From positions 289,178,966-289,242,965 of the forward strand of contig CM057009.1 in NCBI GenBank assembly GCA_029891345.1: DNA of 64,000 nt. Reading direction: 5' to 3'. The DNA comes from Dryococelus australis (Eukaryota > Arthropoda > Insecta > Phasmatodea > Phasmatidae). This document shows, in pieces, positions 54,498-64,000 of the stretch. A program made the position numbers and the translations under genes. The stretch's first letter is position 1, and each line of letters begins with the position of its first letter. The notes beneath the pieces are model-generated. The model did not search any database. It had not been told where the DNA came from and saw nothing but the letters and a program-made list of their open reading frames with translations.

Positions 54498-57400
54498 CAC
54501 GAATCACAAATGTAAACTCACGCGACGAGAGGCAATAATTAGAGGCGAGAACCTGTAAGTGTTTTATCCATTTCTTCAAATCCCCTAATAATTAAATAAA
54601 TTGTTTAAAAAAGGGATACGATAGACGTTAATAAGGAAAACATTTCGTAAATAAATACTAAACATTAATTTAACTCCTTCAAGCCCATTATAAACATTTA
54701 TAGACATGTTGCACTGTACACTTGGAGGATTAGTACTCAATAGCCTTCCCTACCGGAGACTCATTTGTAAACAGTGATAATACTTTAGATTTTCAACATT
54801 TCCATTATCACACTCACTGAACACACAGCTAACAGTATAACTATTGCGATAACAATAAAAGTACTCTCTCTCTCTCTCTCTTCATAACAATAGGAGTAAA
54901 ATAATTGTTTAATTGCACATCCTGAGACGATAAATTAAATTAGGTCCGGTAGGGTTTACTCACGAAAAGGACCAAGTGTTCAGCATATTGCAAAACAATT
55001 ATATGAACCTCTCGTGAAAATTTAAAATATTCTACGAAATACAAAACGTAAAAACGAATATAGGAATATAAATTATAATATTCAAGAAATATAAACAAGA
55101 ATATGTTATTATTATGATAGCCCGTAAGCATGACTTTAGGACAGCAATATCAGCTCCGATTTGGACGACACGTCATGGTGAGTACCAAACAAATTTAGTG
55201 TAGTTTGCTTGAGACACCAGGCGCTTATAATTAGGAAATCTATAGTTATTTGCTGCCCTTGAAAACTGGTTTACGTGTTTCCGATCGGGTATTGATAAGT
55301 ACGGTGACTTATTGCAGTTGCGACATTTTGCAAAAACTGTGAAAGGACGGTTCCTCACTTCTTGAGGGAAAGAATAACGTGGAACGTATCTGTGAGGACG
55401 CAGATATTGTCTTCGGGTAACAACTTGTTTGCCGTTCCAGGGAAGGAAGATGTTTGCCTCATTCGTCTTCTATAAAGCCGATATTACATGATACCTGCTG
55501 CCGTACTTGGTTCTTGTACAAGGCCTGGGGCACGAGCCGGTAAACCAGTATATGCTACCACGGAAGATGCATATTACATGACAGCAGTTTGCGTACTAGC
55601 ATTTGGCACCCAGTGTGTGGTTTTGTAGTAAATACGAACCTTATTCGTAGAACTGCTACAAGTTAGTAACTTGCGTAGGCCTACGATAAAAAATCAAACT
55701 AGAACATCTTAATATTGCTATATTACTGTTCGCCTATTACATAAATTATTTGCTTACTTATATAGTTTCATTCAATTTCTTTTAAAATTACGCGAAGTCA
55801 CTAGCGTACAAGTGGGTTATTTTTAATATTGACGAAAATTACTGACCGGTTGCAAAATATAGTTTTTTTTTTCTACATGTACCAAGATATTACCCGCATG
55901 TAAAATTTAATGATAAAAAATTCTGAGTCCGGCAGAGTTTTGAACTCACGCCTAGAAGATACACGTTACTCGCAGGCTCCGCTTCATTACTATTGCAACA
56001 ACAATTCACACACCAGATATTAAGTTTATTTATGTATCTCTAGATATAGTAAATTTTTTGAATTAAGTTTTTCGTACAGTATGTAAAGTTTTAAGCATTT
56101 ATAACGGTTTAAAACAGTAATTAAAAGTTGTTATCGCCAATATTATTCAACGTTGTCGTATTTTAAATCTATATGAAAGAGTTTCAACCTATCGGATGTA
56201 TAATCAAGATGGAGGAGTCCTTTTCTTTTTAATTTTTTTTTTCTGGAGAGTACTTAAAATCCCGCTACGCCAGCGTGAGCACCTTCGCAGTTCTGTGCGC
56301 CCTCCGGCATGCTTGTTAGTAGCTAAGTCGGTTGGAGAATGGGTTGCGTCTCAGGGAAAGCCCTTTACGCTTTAAGTCGGGTTTAAGTATTATAATGGGC
56401 GCATGCATCGCGGTTAAGCAGGATTATAGTGCCATGGCCGCAATTGTAGCCATGTGCATAACCCGAAAGAAGGGTCTAGATGGAAGAGCATAGAGAACCA
56501 GGCAAAGCGAAGAAGGCCGTGGAAAATCTATGTGACAGTCGCGGAGGATAAAAATAATTTGTTTCACTGGATTCGGTTTCTTTATGAACTCGTTTCAAGC
56601 AGTAGCCACGGGGAGCGACCTACGCTCTGAAACTGCGATGTGATTGGCCAGGTACGAAAGCCTACCACGAAAAAATAGGGCGTGTCCAATTACCAAACCT
56701 GGTACGAAACCTGGCAGTAGAATGCCGGAAATGCCACGAGGGCATCACACTAGACCGTATAACTGCCGCTATGGCGGACATTGCACAAACTTTTACGGAA
56801 TCTGCTATTGTGTAATATCGCCTTACGTGTCGACACTTTCTTTCCCGCCAGGTAAAGTTCCGTTTCGGCCAACAAATCAATCGTTTGTAAACACCTACCA
56901 ACCCAATGCCAGCACAGGATCTCAACACTTATATATTCTAGTTACGTTTGCGAATGGGCCACTCGTTCTATGATACGCCCTGCATGAATATGAGCCAGTA
57001 ATACATCTATAGAAAGGGAAGCAGCTACTCACGTAAAGATTTTTTTAGTAACATGTCGAGATTAAAACCACATTTCTATGTGAATCCTCTTGACAAATTG
57101 TTTGGAAAGTTCATCTTATATTTTTTTAAATTTAATTTAATGTTAGGCAAAACAACACAGAGAGTCCGAAAATTTATGAATCTGTGTGCACAAGACGTTG
57201 TATATCACGAAGGCGAACGAAACTTGCGCGCCATATGGAGAGCGCGTGCACTTAGGTCACCATAAATGGTGGATTAGCAGTTGAGTGGTAAAAGCTGCTA
57301 CGAGAGGTTGCATTTTATTTCTAACAACATACAAACGTCAATATTTGCCACGAAAGGCATACACGTTTTGTTCATGGTGGCCTATGTACAGGTGGTTTCT

Positions 57401-57594
57401 ACACGACGCATTAGTTCCCTTCGCCTACGTGATATGCAACTTTATGTGCAAGCAGGTACGTGAAGTTGCGGACTCCCGGCGCGGCTTTGTTAATTTCAAT
57501 TGAAATTTAAAAAATACTAACGTAATATTGCCGGTCGTTGAAAGTGTTGGCCCTTAAAGAACGGCACAGATGTGCCAACTAGATGTGAATTATA
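54498..57594. other. No gene; tRNA-like remnants near 55.93 and 56.32 kb
   Basis: Mostly AT-rich and unassigned, with a CT microsatellite at 54864-54881. At 55925-55985 the minus strand gives a T-arm-like GTGAGTTCAAAACTC with tctgagtccgg outside, like the 38.46-kb remnant. At 56318-56400 the plus strand has a textbook A-box word TAGCTAAGTCGG and a weak B box ggtttaagtat. Around 56640-57010, words such as gattggcc, ccaattacc and atacgccctgcatgaatatg suggest D- or C'-related debris. Confidence 0.4.
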
Positions 57595-58030
57595 GGCTTT
57601 TCACGGTAATATGAGCACTTTTGACAGCCTTGCATAAGATCTACTTGCATGCACGTTGTGTATTATTACACATTATGTAAAATTAACATTGCCATAGGCC
57701 TCATCACTTTATTCATGCGTCGGTCAAGTAAAACTTTGAAATAATTAGAAAAGTAAATAATTTAGAAAAGTAAATAATTTAGAAATCTGCTCATTTCTAC
57801 ACTTCGATGCTTTAAAAATTACAGAAAGAGGAAGTAATAGTTTAATTCATCACTAATGGTTACCGTACAATTTTTATTCGACTGTACGATTATGTACGTA
57901 ATTTTCCTCTAATGTTACCAACATTATTCGGCGCATGTCACTAAGTACGTTCGTTAAAATATATGCAGGTGAGGGCAGTGACATTTTTCCATAGTTGTTT
58001 TCAAAATTGCTCACTTTATCGTGAATAACC
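57595..58030 (+). mobile_element. MITE family A, copy 6
   Basis: Starts ggcttttcacggtaatatga after TA and ends ctcactttatcgtgaataacc. It is full length, with a small internal duplication (gaaaagtaaataatttagaa) at 57747-57785. Confidence 0.8.
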
Positions 58031-58226
58031 TTTATCGGTATGCATCTGTAAATAGCTGAACGTTTCATTGGGAGCCGCTCGTTACTTTCGCCATGTGTTT
58101 TATTCATTTGTCCACAGAGAGTTCATCAGTAGATACCCTAAAATGTCGTGAAATCATTCGAGGAGAAGCTATACCCCAAACGCATGTACGTATGAGTTCT
58201 TTTTTCAATTTGATCGTAGTTTGTAA

Positions 58227-58412
58227 GACACGCCCTAGTTGAATTTGAGCCAATAACTATCCTGCAAGGAAACAAGTACCACATCCCGTACCACCTAGTC
58301 TGGGGTAAAACTGGAGCATCCGCCAATGAACCACTAAGTGAGGATCGATAACATAAAGGGTTGTGGATTCTAGCTTCCTGCGAAATGGATCCTCGAAATT
58401 TCGGGGTCTCTG
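58227..58412 (+). mobile_element. Family C' fragment
   Basis: agacacgccctagttgaatt, ccaataactatcctgcaagg, tggggtaaaactggagcatc, and the right end cgaaatttcggggtctc. The left end is not seen. Confidence 0.6.
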
Positions 58413-58681
58413 CTCATCACTCAGGTGTACTGATGAATGGCTTTCAATAGGCCTCGATATACAAAGTCGTGATTATACTCACGATCAACATATACAAAAG
58501 CGAACAGAACAAATAGTGTTTATCAGTTTGTCAAGCTCATTACCGTATTTTATTACCGAGCGATGTTTTTTTTTTTTTTTTAGCTTTGTGACATATTTTA
58601 AGGGGCAGATTTTTCCACCTTAGGCTCTTTGCTTACCTAGCTTACAACATAATTATTTAAATTAATGTATTATGTTTTTAA

Positions 58682-58909
58682 CCCGTTTAGCCCCGAATTA
58701 ATTTACTAACTCAAGTGTTGCAATCGTCACGTTTTTTTAGGGGTTCTGAATTTGTGCCGAGGGCAATTCTCAGAACCAGAGAACGACGTACGGCGTGTTG
58801 GCTCGGAAGTAAGGCGCTCAAAATATTAACCACCGATTCCTTGTCGTGTACAGTGCCGACCATAAAGATCCCTCATGTGAAACATGCCCACAGTCATGGA
58901 CTGAATGAG
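58682..58909 (-). mobile_element. Family F element, copy 5, with TTAA duplication
   Basis: TTAA at 58678-58681 and 58910-58913. Ends cccgtttagccccg and ggactgaatgag. The interior, in reverse complement (ggatctttatggtcggcact, gtacacgacaaggaatc), matches the copy at 59.76 kb. It is slightly shorter than other F copies. Confidence 0.75.
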
Positions 58910-59253
58910 TTAAAGCAAAGGAATGTACGTTATTAGCGACAGGTTATTTTTCGCGAAAATATTAATGGCCTTGCTAGAATTCAGCGTCCTCCGTCCACGA
59001 CCTAAACTTCCTTTGACTGTTGGACGCGTGTCTACGTGAGAAGACAAGTTCCTTTTTCGCTGGACCAATCGTATTATAGTACTCCGATACTGAACGTCAA
59101 TGATTTGCGGACAGAGATTTGAGGCACGTGACATTTAAAATCATCCAACCACGAAAGTGCATATGAACTAAAGTGTTTTGGAGTACAACTGGTCTTAGAA
59201 TATTTTCGTGATAAACACCCGTTCCTATACATAAATGATTTGCCGCACAGGTA

Positions 59254-59480
59254 GAGACCTGAAAAATTCGTGGACTCATTTTGGGACAAGCTAGAATTCA
59301 AAACACGTGCGTGTATATAACTTTAGCCGCATTTGTCCACACCTCCTGGAGAAAGGTGTCCAAATGTCGACTTCCACTGCGACAACAGACATCCAATGTG
59401 CAGTTGACATCGGCATATTTGTAAACAAGACTGTAGAGTCTAGCCTGCAAGTAACTGAACTGGCGGATTTTTCAGGTCTC
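59254..59480 (+). mobile_element. MITE family C, copy 7
   Basis: Ends GAGACCTGAAAAATTCGTGG and GGATTTTTCAGGTCTC, with TA on the left and TG on the right. It has a small deletion near 59330 compared with the reference. Confidence 0.8.
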
Positions 59481-59757
59481 TGTGGCCGACTGTTGTAGAC
59501 TCACCTTAGCAAGTGTCCATCTCGACGGCGCGAAGTCTGCCATGGGGAGTCCTCGTAGCGATAAGCTTTGCGGATGAGTGGGGCACACGAGCAGCTGAGT
59601 TTGTTCCCCATGTTGGTGCCTGCTGGGAGATGTCACCACGTTTCGCCTTCCTGCAGCATCTGCGCCACAAAAAGAGAGAAAATACAACTATGTGAAACCA
59701 GCTGAGAAATGTGTTCACAGTACAACTGATATCAACTATCCAAACTATAGGCTGTTA

Positions 59758-60311
59758 ACCCGTTCAGTCGCCTTGTGCATGAGCGAGGACATGTTCCATA
59801 TGAAGGGTGTTTATGGTCGGAACTGTACATAACAAGGAATCACTGGCCGGTTGTTTCTGAGCGTCTCTCTACCGAGTAGTACGTTTTTTTGAAGTTCCAG
59901 CCGCTCTCGTTTGTGACAATAACTTGTTAGGCAGCACGTTGCTATCTTGTTACGGAAAGCATGGCCATTTCTAGTACAGCACGCATCTTAGAATTAAACG
60001 TTTGCAACGCTTGAGTGAGTTAGTGAAGAGAATTGGACGGCTATTAACATTGAGGTCTTCAGAGCCGATGAGGGTGATTGAAGTGAATATGGAGCAACGC
60101 CGGAATGAAGGGGCTGGGCAAACGGGAGATCCCCGAGAAAACCCGCCTACCAACGGCATCGTCCGGCACGATTCCCACTTGCGAAAGTCCAGTGACCCGG
60201 CCGGGGATTGAACCTGGTTCGCCTTGGTGGGAAACGAGCGTGCTAATCGCTCAGCCACCGTGGCCCCTTATGGAACGCTTGAGCTCGGAAATTAATTCGG
60301 GACTGAAAGGG
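59758..60311 (+). mobile_element. Family F element, copy 6, split by a SINE
   Basis: TTAA at 59754-59757 then cccgttcagtcgccttgtgc; the right end reads cgggactgaaaggg. Without the nested SINE (60016-60273) and one target-duplication copy it is about 286 bp, the usual F size. The right flank is TACC, so the TTAA duplication is not kept on that side. Confidence 0.7.
60016..60273 (-). mobile_element. tRNA-derived SINE, copy 4, inside F
   Basis: Target duplication AACGCTTGAG at 60006-60015 and 60274-60283. Minus-strand head ggggccacggtggctgagcg with B box GGTTCAATCCC. The tail on the plus-strand left side is tgagttagtgaagag. Inserted into a family F element, so younger than it. Confidence 0.85.
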
Positions 60312-60614
60312 TACCACTTTTAGTCAAAAATAAATCTATAGTTTTAGACGTTGCAACAAACTAATATTTGTTCGGTGCTGTACTGACATCCAGGCGACAC
60401 TTTGTCTTACATCGGGACCAATAGAAATCTACCTGTGCTTTATATTACTGGCAGCAGTGGTAAATGAGTCTGCGGAACATAGCTTCAGCAGCGAATGATA
60501 TCTACCACAAGTAGGACACCTATCCCATTGGACGGTATCGCACTGCTGTGTGCAGTGCAGACCATTCAAACCACTTCATATGTAACGTCCCAGATAGAGG
60601 ATACCGTGAGTTAA

Positions 60615-61294
60615 AGAGTTAACGGTGAACTGAGCACTTTTGAAAGCTCTGCTCAAGGTCTACTTGTATGCCCACTGTGATATTCTTCCACCATGTGTAA
60701 AGTTAGCATTGCCATGTGCCTGAACACTTCTTTCGTGCTTCGGACAAGTGTAACATTGCTATTGTTAAAAACGTAAATATTTTACAGATTTGCTAACCTC
60801 CTACACTAAAATGCATTAAAATATCATAAAGTAATATTAATCATTTCAGTATTCACAGAAGTTTGATTTACACTTTTAATTCGACGTTAAGACTAGGAAC
60901 TACTTTCTCTCCGTCGTGACCAACTTAGCTGTGCGCAAGCCAGTCAGTGTGCCTGTTAAAGAGATTGAATGAGTGAGTGAAGAGATTTGGGTGACTCGTA
61001 ACAGCGAGGTCTTGAGAGCCGGTGAGGGTAGTTGAGGTGGGTATGGTGTAATGACAAGGGGGAAACAGGAAATCCCCGAGAAAACACGCCAACCTACGGC
61101 ATCGTCCGGCGCGATTCCCACTTGCAAAAATCTGGTGACCCGACCGGTCATTAAACCCGGTCCGCCTTGGTGGGAGGCGAGCGGGGTAACCGCTCGGCCA
61201 CCGCGGCCCCTTGTGCCTGTTAAAGTACGCGAAGGTAGCGAGAGTGACATTTTTCAGAGGTCGATTTCACAAGCGCTCAGCTAACAGTGAACAG
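60615..61294 (+). mobile_element. MITE family A, copy 7, split by a SINE
   Basis: Left part from ttaacggtgaactgagcact through gtgtgcctgttaaa, right part from gttaaagtacgcgaaggtag to aagcgctcagctaacagtga. Removing 60962-61211 and one duplication restores an A copy of about 415 bp. Confidence 0.75.
60962..61211 (-). mobile_element. tRNA-derived SINE, copy 5, inside A
   Basis: Exact 14-bp target duplication TGTGCCTGTTAAAG at 60948-60961 and 61212-61225. Minus-strand head ggggccgcggtggccgagcg (A box GTGGCCGAGCGG) and B box region accgggtttaatgacc (one mutated). The 3' tail on the plus-strand left side is agattgaatgagtgagtgaa. This is the best example of an SINE insertion here. Confidence 0.9.
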
Positions 61295-61863
61295 ATATTA
61301 AAAGTCAAAATTAGCAATTCAATATTACGTAAATATATTACATTTCTTGGCGTTGCACCGAAAGTTCATATATTGTACCTTCAAAATGTACTTAAACAAA
61401 CCCATAAGGAAATTAAGCATCAGTAATGTAAATATTATTTAGGGCACCGGTTTCTTTGCAAGAATATTTCAGGACTTGTTCTCCAAATCTCTTTCGCTCA
61501 TATCCTATTTCGTAATTACGCATTCTGTCTGTCCACCAATCACGGAAGAGCCACCATCGAAGAAACGTAATTCTCATTGTCTCAATCGTGTAATATACTG
61601 TCTTCGCACAAAGACAGGAAACGAATAGACAAAGTACAGCTGCAAATTTGCACGTAGGATTTTGAAGTAAAGCCAGCGCGTAAATCTTTTCGCGAAAAAA
61701 AAAACGTGGCCCTAAATATTATTAACAGAGGCCCAGGAATGTTGCACTTCTAAGAAGTGCTAAGATAGACTTAAAAAACTTGTATTTTGTTTCCGCGTTT
61801 GTGATTGATATTACGCAAGACCTGGTAATACGCGTAATTATTTCATAACTATATATTTATATA
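61295..61863. other. No gene recognised
   Basis: Unassigned sequence of mixed composition between A and B copies. Confidence 0.4.
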
Positions 61864-62093
61864 AGCTATTCACGGTAAAGTGAGTACTTTCGAAGCCCTC
61901 TCATTTGGAACGATAGTCAATAAATTTGTTTTATTTCAGTCTTAGACGTTAACTTACGAGTGCGGTGGAATATACTCACGATGTTTGTTACTTACATGGC
62001 AATATTTATTTAGAAATGTGATTAAATGACAAAGAATTGCTGAAAGGGAAATTAACTAGGCATTCAGATGTGCTCACTTTACCATGAGCAGCC
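61864..62093 (+). mobile_element. MITE family B, copy 5
   Basis: TA on both sides (61862-61863, 62094-62095). Ends agctattcacggtaaagtga and ctcactttaccatgagcagcc. It is 230 bp and is the best B copy. Confidence 0.85.
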
Positions 62094-62538
62094 TATACAC
62101 GTGTCTTTTCGTAGGCTGTTTCCTAATTTCATGGTAAACAGTTTGTTTTGTATGCCGTGAACGGCTTTGAACCAATAGGAAACCACTGGCCACAACGTTA
62201 TCCAATCATGTCAAACTGGGTCAGAAAAGGAAATGATTTCTCAATTACTGCATTGCATAAGCCAATGATCAAATAGTACAGACTCGAGTAAATACGGAAC
62301 GGCAAATCTTGCATGCTGCCGAAAAAGGACGCAAATGAATAAGTCCTTGCAATTATATTTTTGATGAGATATTTTTAATATTCGCATCGAAAAGGAAAAA
62401 AAATATATCGATTTTTAATAAATCACATAACGCACTTCACGAAAATATATGTTATTATGATTACATAACAATTATTTTTAGCTGGAAGTAAGTTTTATGG
62501 CCATGTAGAACGTGAGAATATTAATTTCATTATAACTA

Positions 62539-62820
62539 GAGAACCGAAAATATCGCGAATTCATTTCAGCATATGTTGAACTTCAATCACATGTACATTT
62601 CAGTTTTGGTTTCTGTTGGGCCACACCTCGTCAGACACGCCCCGGGCGGCTTTCGGCCAATAAATAACCTGCGAGGTAAATAAGGATCGAATGTTATGCT
62701 GCCTGGTCTGGGGTTAATCTGAAGCCACAGCCAATGAACAACTCAATCAGGCTCGAGTACACATAGTGTAGTGGAGTCTAGCGTGTTTGCCAAGTGAATC
62801 CGCGGAAATTCAGGTTCTCT
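62539..62820 (+). mobile_element. MITE family C', copy
   Basis: Ends GAGAACCGAAAATATCGCGA and CGCGGAAATTCAGGTTCTC. TA precedes; TTA follows. Interior: agacacgccccgggcggctt, ccaataaataacctgcgagg, cctggtctggggttaatctg. It is 282 bp. Confidence 0.8.
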
Positions 62821-62839
62821 TATGATAACACCGCAGAAT

Positions 62840-63402
62840 CTTCAAGAACACAGCGGCGGAACGGTGGTGAGTATCGCAATCTCCAGCCTCACGCGCTAGC
62901 AAAATGGCCTCACTGGCCAACGGTATGGAGGAACGTTTTTGGTCATTCTTAGAGACCCGAGAAATTCGCGAGTGCAGTGACCTGTAGGCTAGACTTCACA
63001 GTCTTATATACTCCCATACAGATAACAAATGTTTATTGGTTGATTGTTGTGGTAGTAAAAGGCGATGGTTGGGTGCACAATTTATTGCATGTTTGTTATT
63101 GGCTCATTTATCTCCAGGTGGTGTCAAACAACACATCGGCCAATTACAAAAGTAACATGAACGTACATGTGTGTGAATTCTAACTTGTCTAGAAATGAAC
63201 CGGCGAAATTCTCGGGTCTCGAGTAATTCCGTACCTGTGGACTAGGTCGACAGCTGGCAGCCCACCCATCACGTGCTCTTCCGCAGTACGCAATACATCA
63301 TTAAACACTACTCGTTTCCCCAGAGTTTTGCGTGTGCCAAGCAACATGCGGGTAGGATTTCCTCAAAGGAATTGCCACGCTATTTTACTTCTGTATACTT
63401 AC
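62840..63402. mobile_element. Family D element split by a C copy
   Basis: Left part agaacacagcggcggaacgg, gctagcaaaatggcctcact, ggccaacggtatggaggaac; right part gacagctggcagcccaccca, ttccgcagtacgcaatacat, ending attttacttctgtatactta. The C copy at 62952-63220 lies between. Confidence 0.6.
62952..63220 (-). mobile_element. MITE family C, copy 8 (reverse, divergent)
   Basis: Ends gagacccgagaaattcgcga and accggcgaaattctcgggtctc; TA on the left. The middle is more divergent than other copies and about 30 bp longer. Confidence 0.75.
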
Positions 63403-63492
63403 CCATTCTGTAAATATGAAACTACAAATGGTTTTCATAGTGTATTTTTAACAGAATTTTATCCTAACAAAATTAACTGACAAATGATTATA

Positions 63493-63628
63493 GGCTTCTT
63501 CACGGCAAACTGAGAACTCTTGAAAACACTGCTTGAAATACATCTGCATGAACATAATAAACATGCAGGTAGGGAAAGTGACATTTTTCGAAGGTTTGTT
63601 TGAATAGTGCTCATTACCGTAAGCAGCC
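63493..63628 (+). mobile_element. MITE family A, internally deleted copy 8
   Basis: Left end ggcttcttcacggcaaactg after TA; right end tgctcattaccgtaagcagcc. The middle is missing: it jumps from catctgcatgaac to ataataaacatgcaggtagg, giving 136 bp instead of about 425. Confidence 0.75.
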
Positions 63629-63812
63629 AATAGCTTTTTCCCTCATACTATTGAAGTTATGTGCAGGTGACGTGATACTTGGCAAAAATAAATCCGGGAA
63701 ATACATCTTTCAAAGCAATGTAGCGTATTTTACATTTCTTAGTTTGCCGAGTTACGTTTCGCTTGGTGTTTTTTGTAATCGGATCATTGAAGTTAACAGA
63801 AAATTTTAACGA

Positions 63813-64000
63813 GTGAGTGAGTTAAGAGATTTGGGCTTATCTTAACCACGAAGTCTTGAGAGCCGATGAGGGTGAAGCTGATTGGGTATGAAGCAGTGCT
63901 GGAATGAAAGAGCGGGGTAAAAGGGAGATAACGAGAAAACCTGCCAACCAGCGGAATCGTCCAGCACGATTTCCACATGCGAAAATTCCGGGGGTTACTC
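63813..64000 (-). mobile_element. tRNA-derived SINE, copy 6, cut by the window edge
   Basis: Plus-strand left side gtgagtgagttaagagattt, then agtcttgagagccgatgagg and atgaagcagtgctggaatga match the family body in reverse. The tRNA-like head lies beyond position 64000. Confidence 0.85.

Noticed and set aside
54235..54558. 107-codon plus-strand open frame
   Set aside because: Contains a C'-type repeat word (cagacacgccctggagaaat) and a 17-bp internal duplication; no protein family recognised.

Overview
The window looks like intergenic or intronic DNA from a large, AT-rich, repeat-laden arthropod genome, most likely an insect. The clues are piggyBac- and mariner-type DNA transposons, a tRNA-derived SINE, long AT/GT microsatellites, and no bacterial gene organisation. 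I cannot name the species. I found no intact host gene, canonical tRNA, rRNA or CRISPR array. Nearly everything recognisable is a mobile element or its debris.

Two former autonomous transposons are present. One is a complete piggyBac-type element at 4870-8172, with TTAA on both sides, inverted ends, a transposase broken by four frameshifts, and a tandem-repeated 3' region. The other is a mariner-like element (about 26.53-27.86 kb, minus strand) whose transposase keeps three acidic catalytic residues (D-x41-D between the last two) but carries in-frame stops. An internally deleted derivative of it lies at about 29.92-30.16 kb.

The rest is mostly short non-autonomous families, named here by letter: A (about 425 bp) and B (about 230 bp), which share ends reading GGCTGTTCACGGTAAAGTGAG; C (about 236 bp, ends GAGACCTGA, TA target) and its relative C' (about 280 bp); D (ends with ATACAGAAGTGAAAT); F (about 280 bp, TTAA target, ends CCCGTTCAG); E (1.3-1.8 kb, ends CACAGTAAAAAAA, TA target, internal 210-bp tandem units); and a tRNA-derived SINE (about 240-260 bp, six copies). 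Several are nested, giving a relative insertion order: SINE into D, F and A; A into C'; C into D; an LTR-like 0.8-kb piece into B. There are also foldback elements (18.53 kb, 24.9-25.8 kb, 52.8 kb), a chimeric SINE carrying about 235 bp of GC-rich foreign DNA (48.04-48.27 kb), a cluster of GCCATnTTG words (37.19-37.65 kb), and a G-depleted, CATACC-rich domain of about 5 kb (40.1-45.2 kb).

Layout: 1-4.8 kb SINE, D and A copies; 4.9-8.2 kb piggyBac; 8.2-26 kb AT-rich DNA with scattered MITEs; 26.5-30.8 kb the mariner and E cluster; 31-40 kb MITEs, LTR-like insert and tRNA-like remnants; 40-45 kb CATACC domain; 46-51 kb TIR elements, chimeric SINE and second full E copy; 51-57.5 kb sparse hairpins; 57.6-64 kb dense nested MITEs and SINEs. 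No gene network can be described: the only protein-coding remnants are the two dead transposases. Family letters are local labels. All alignments were done by eye.
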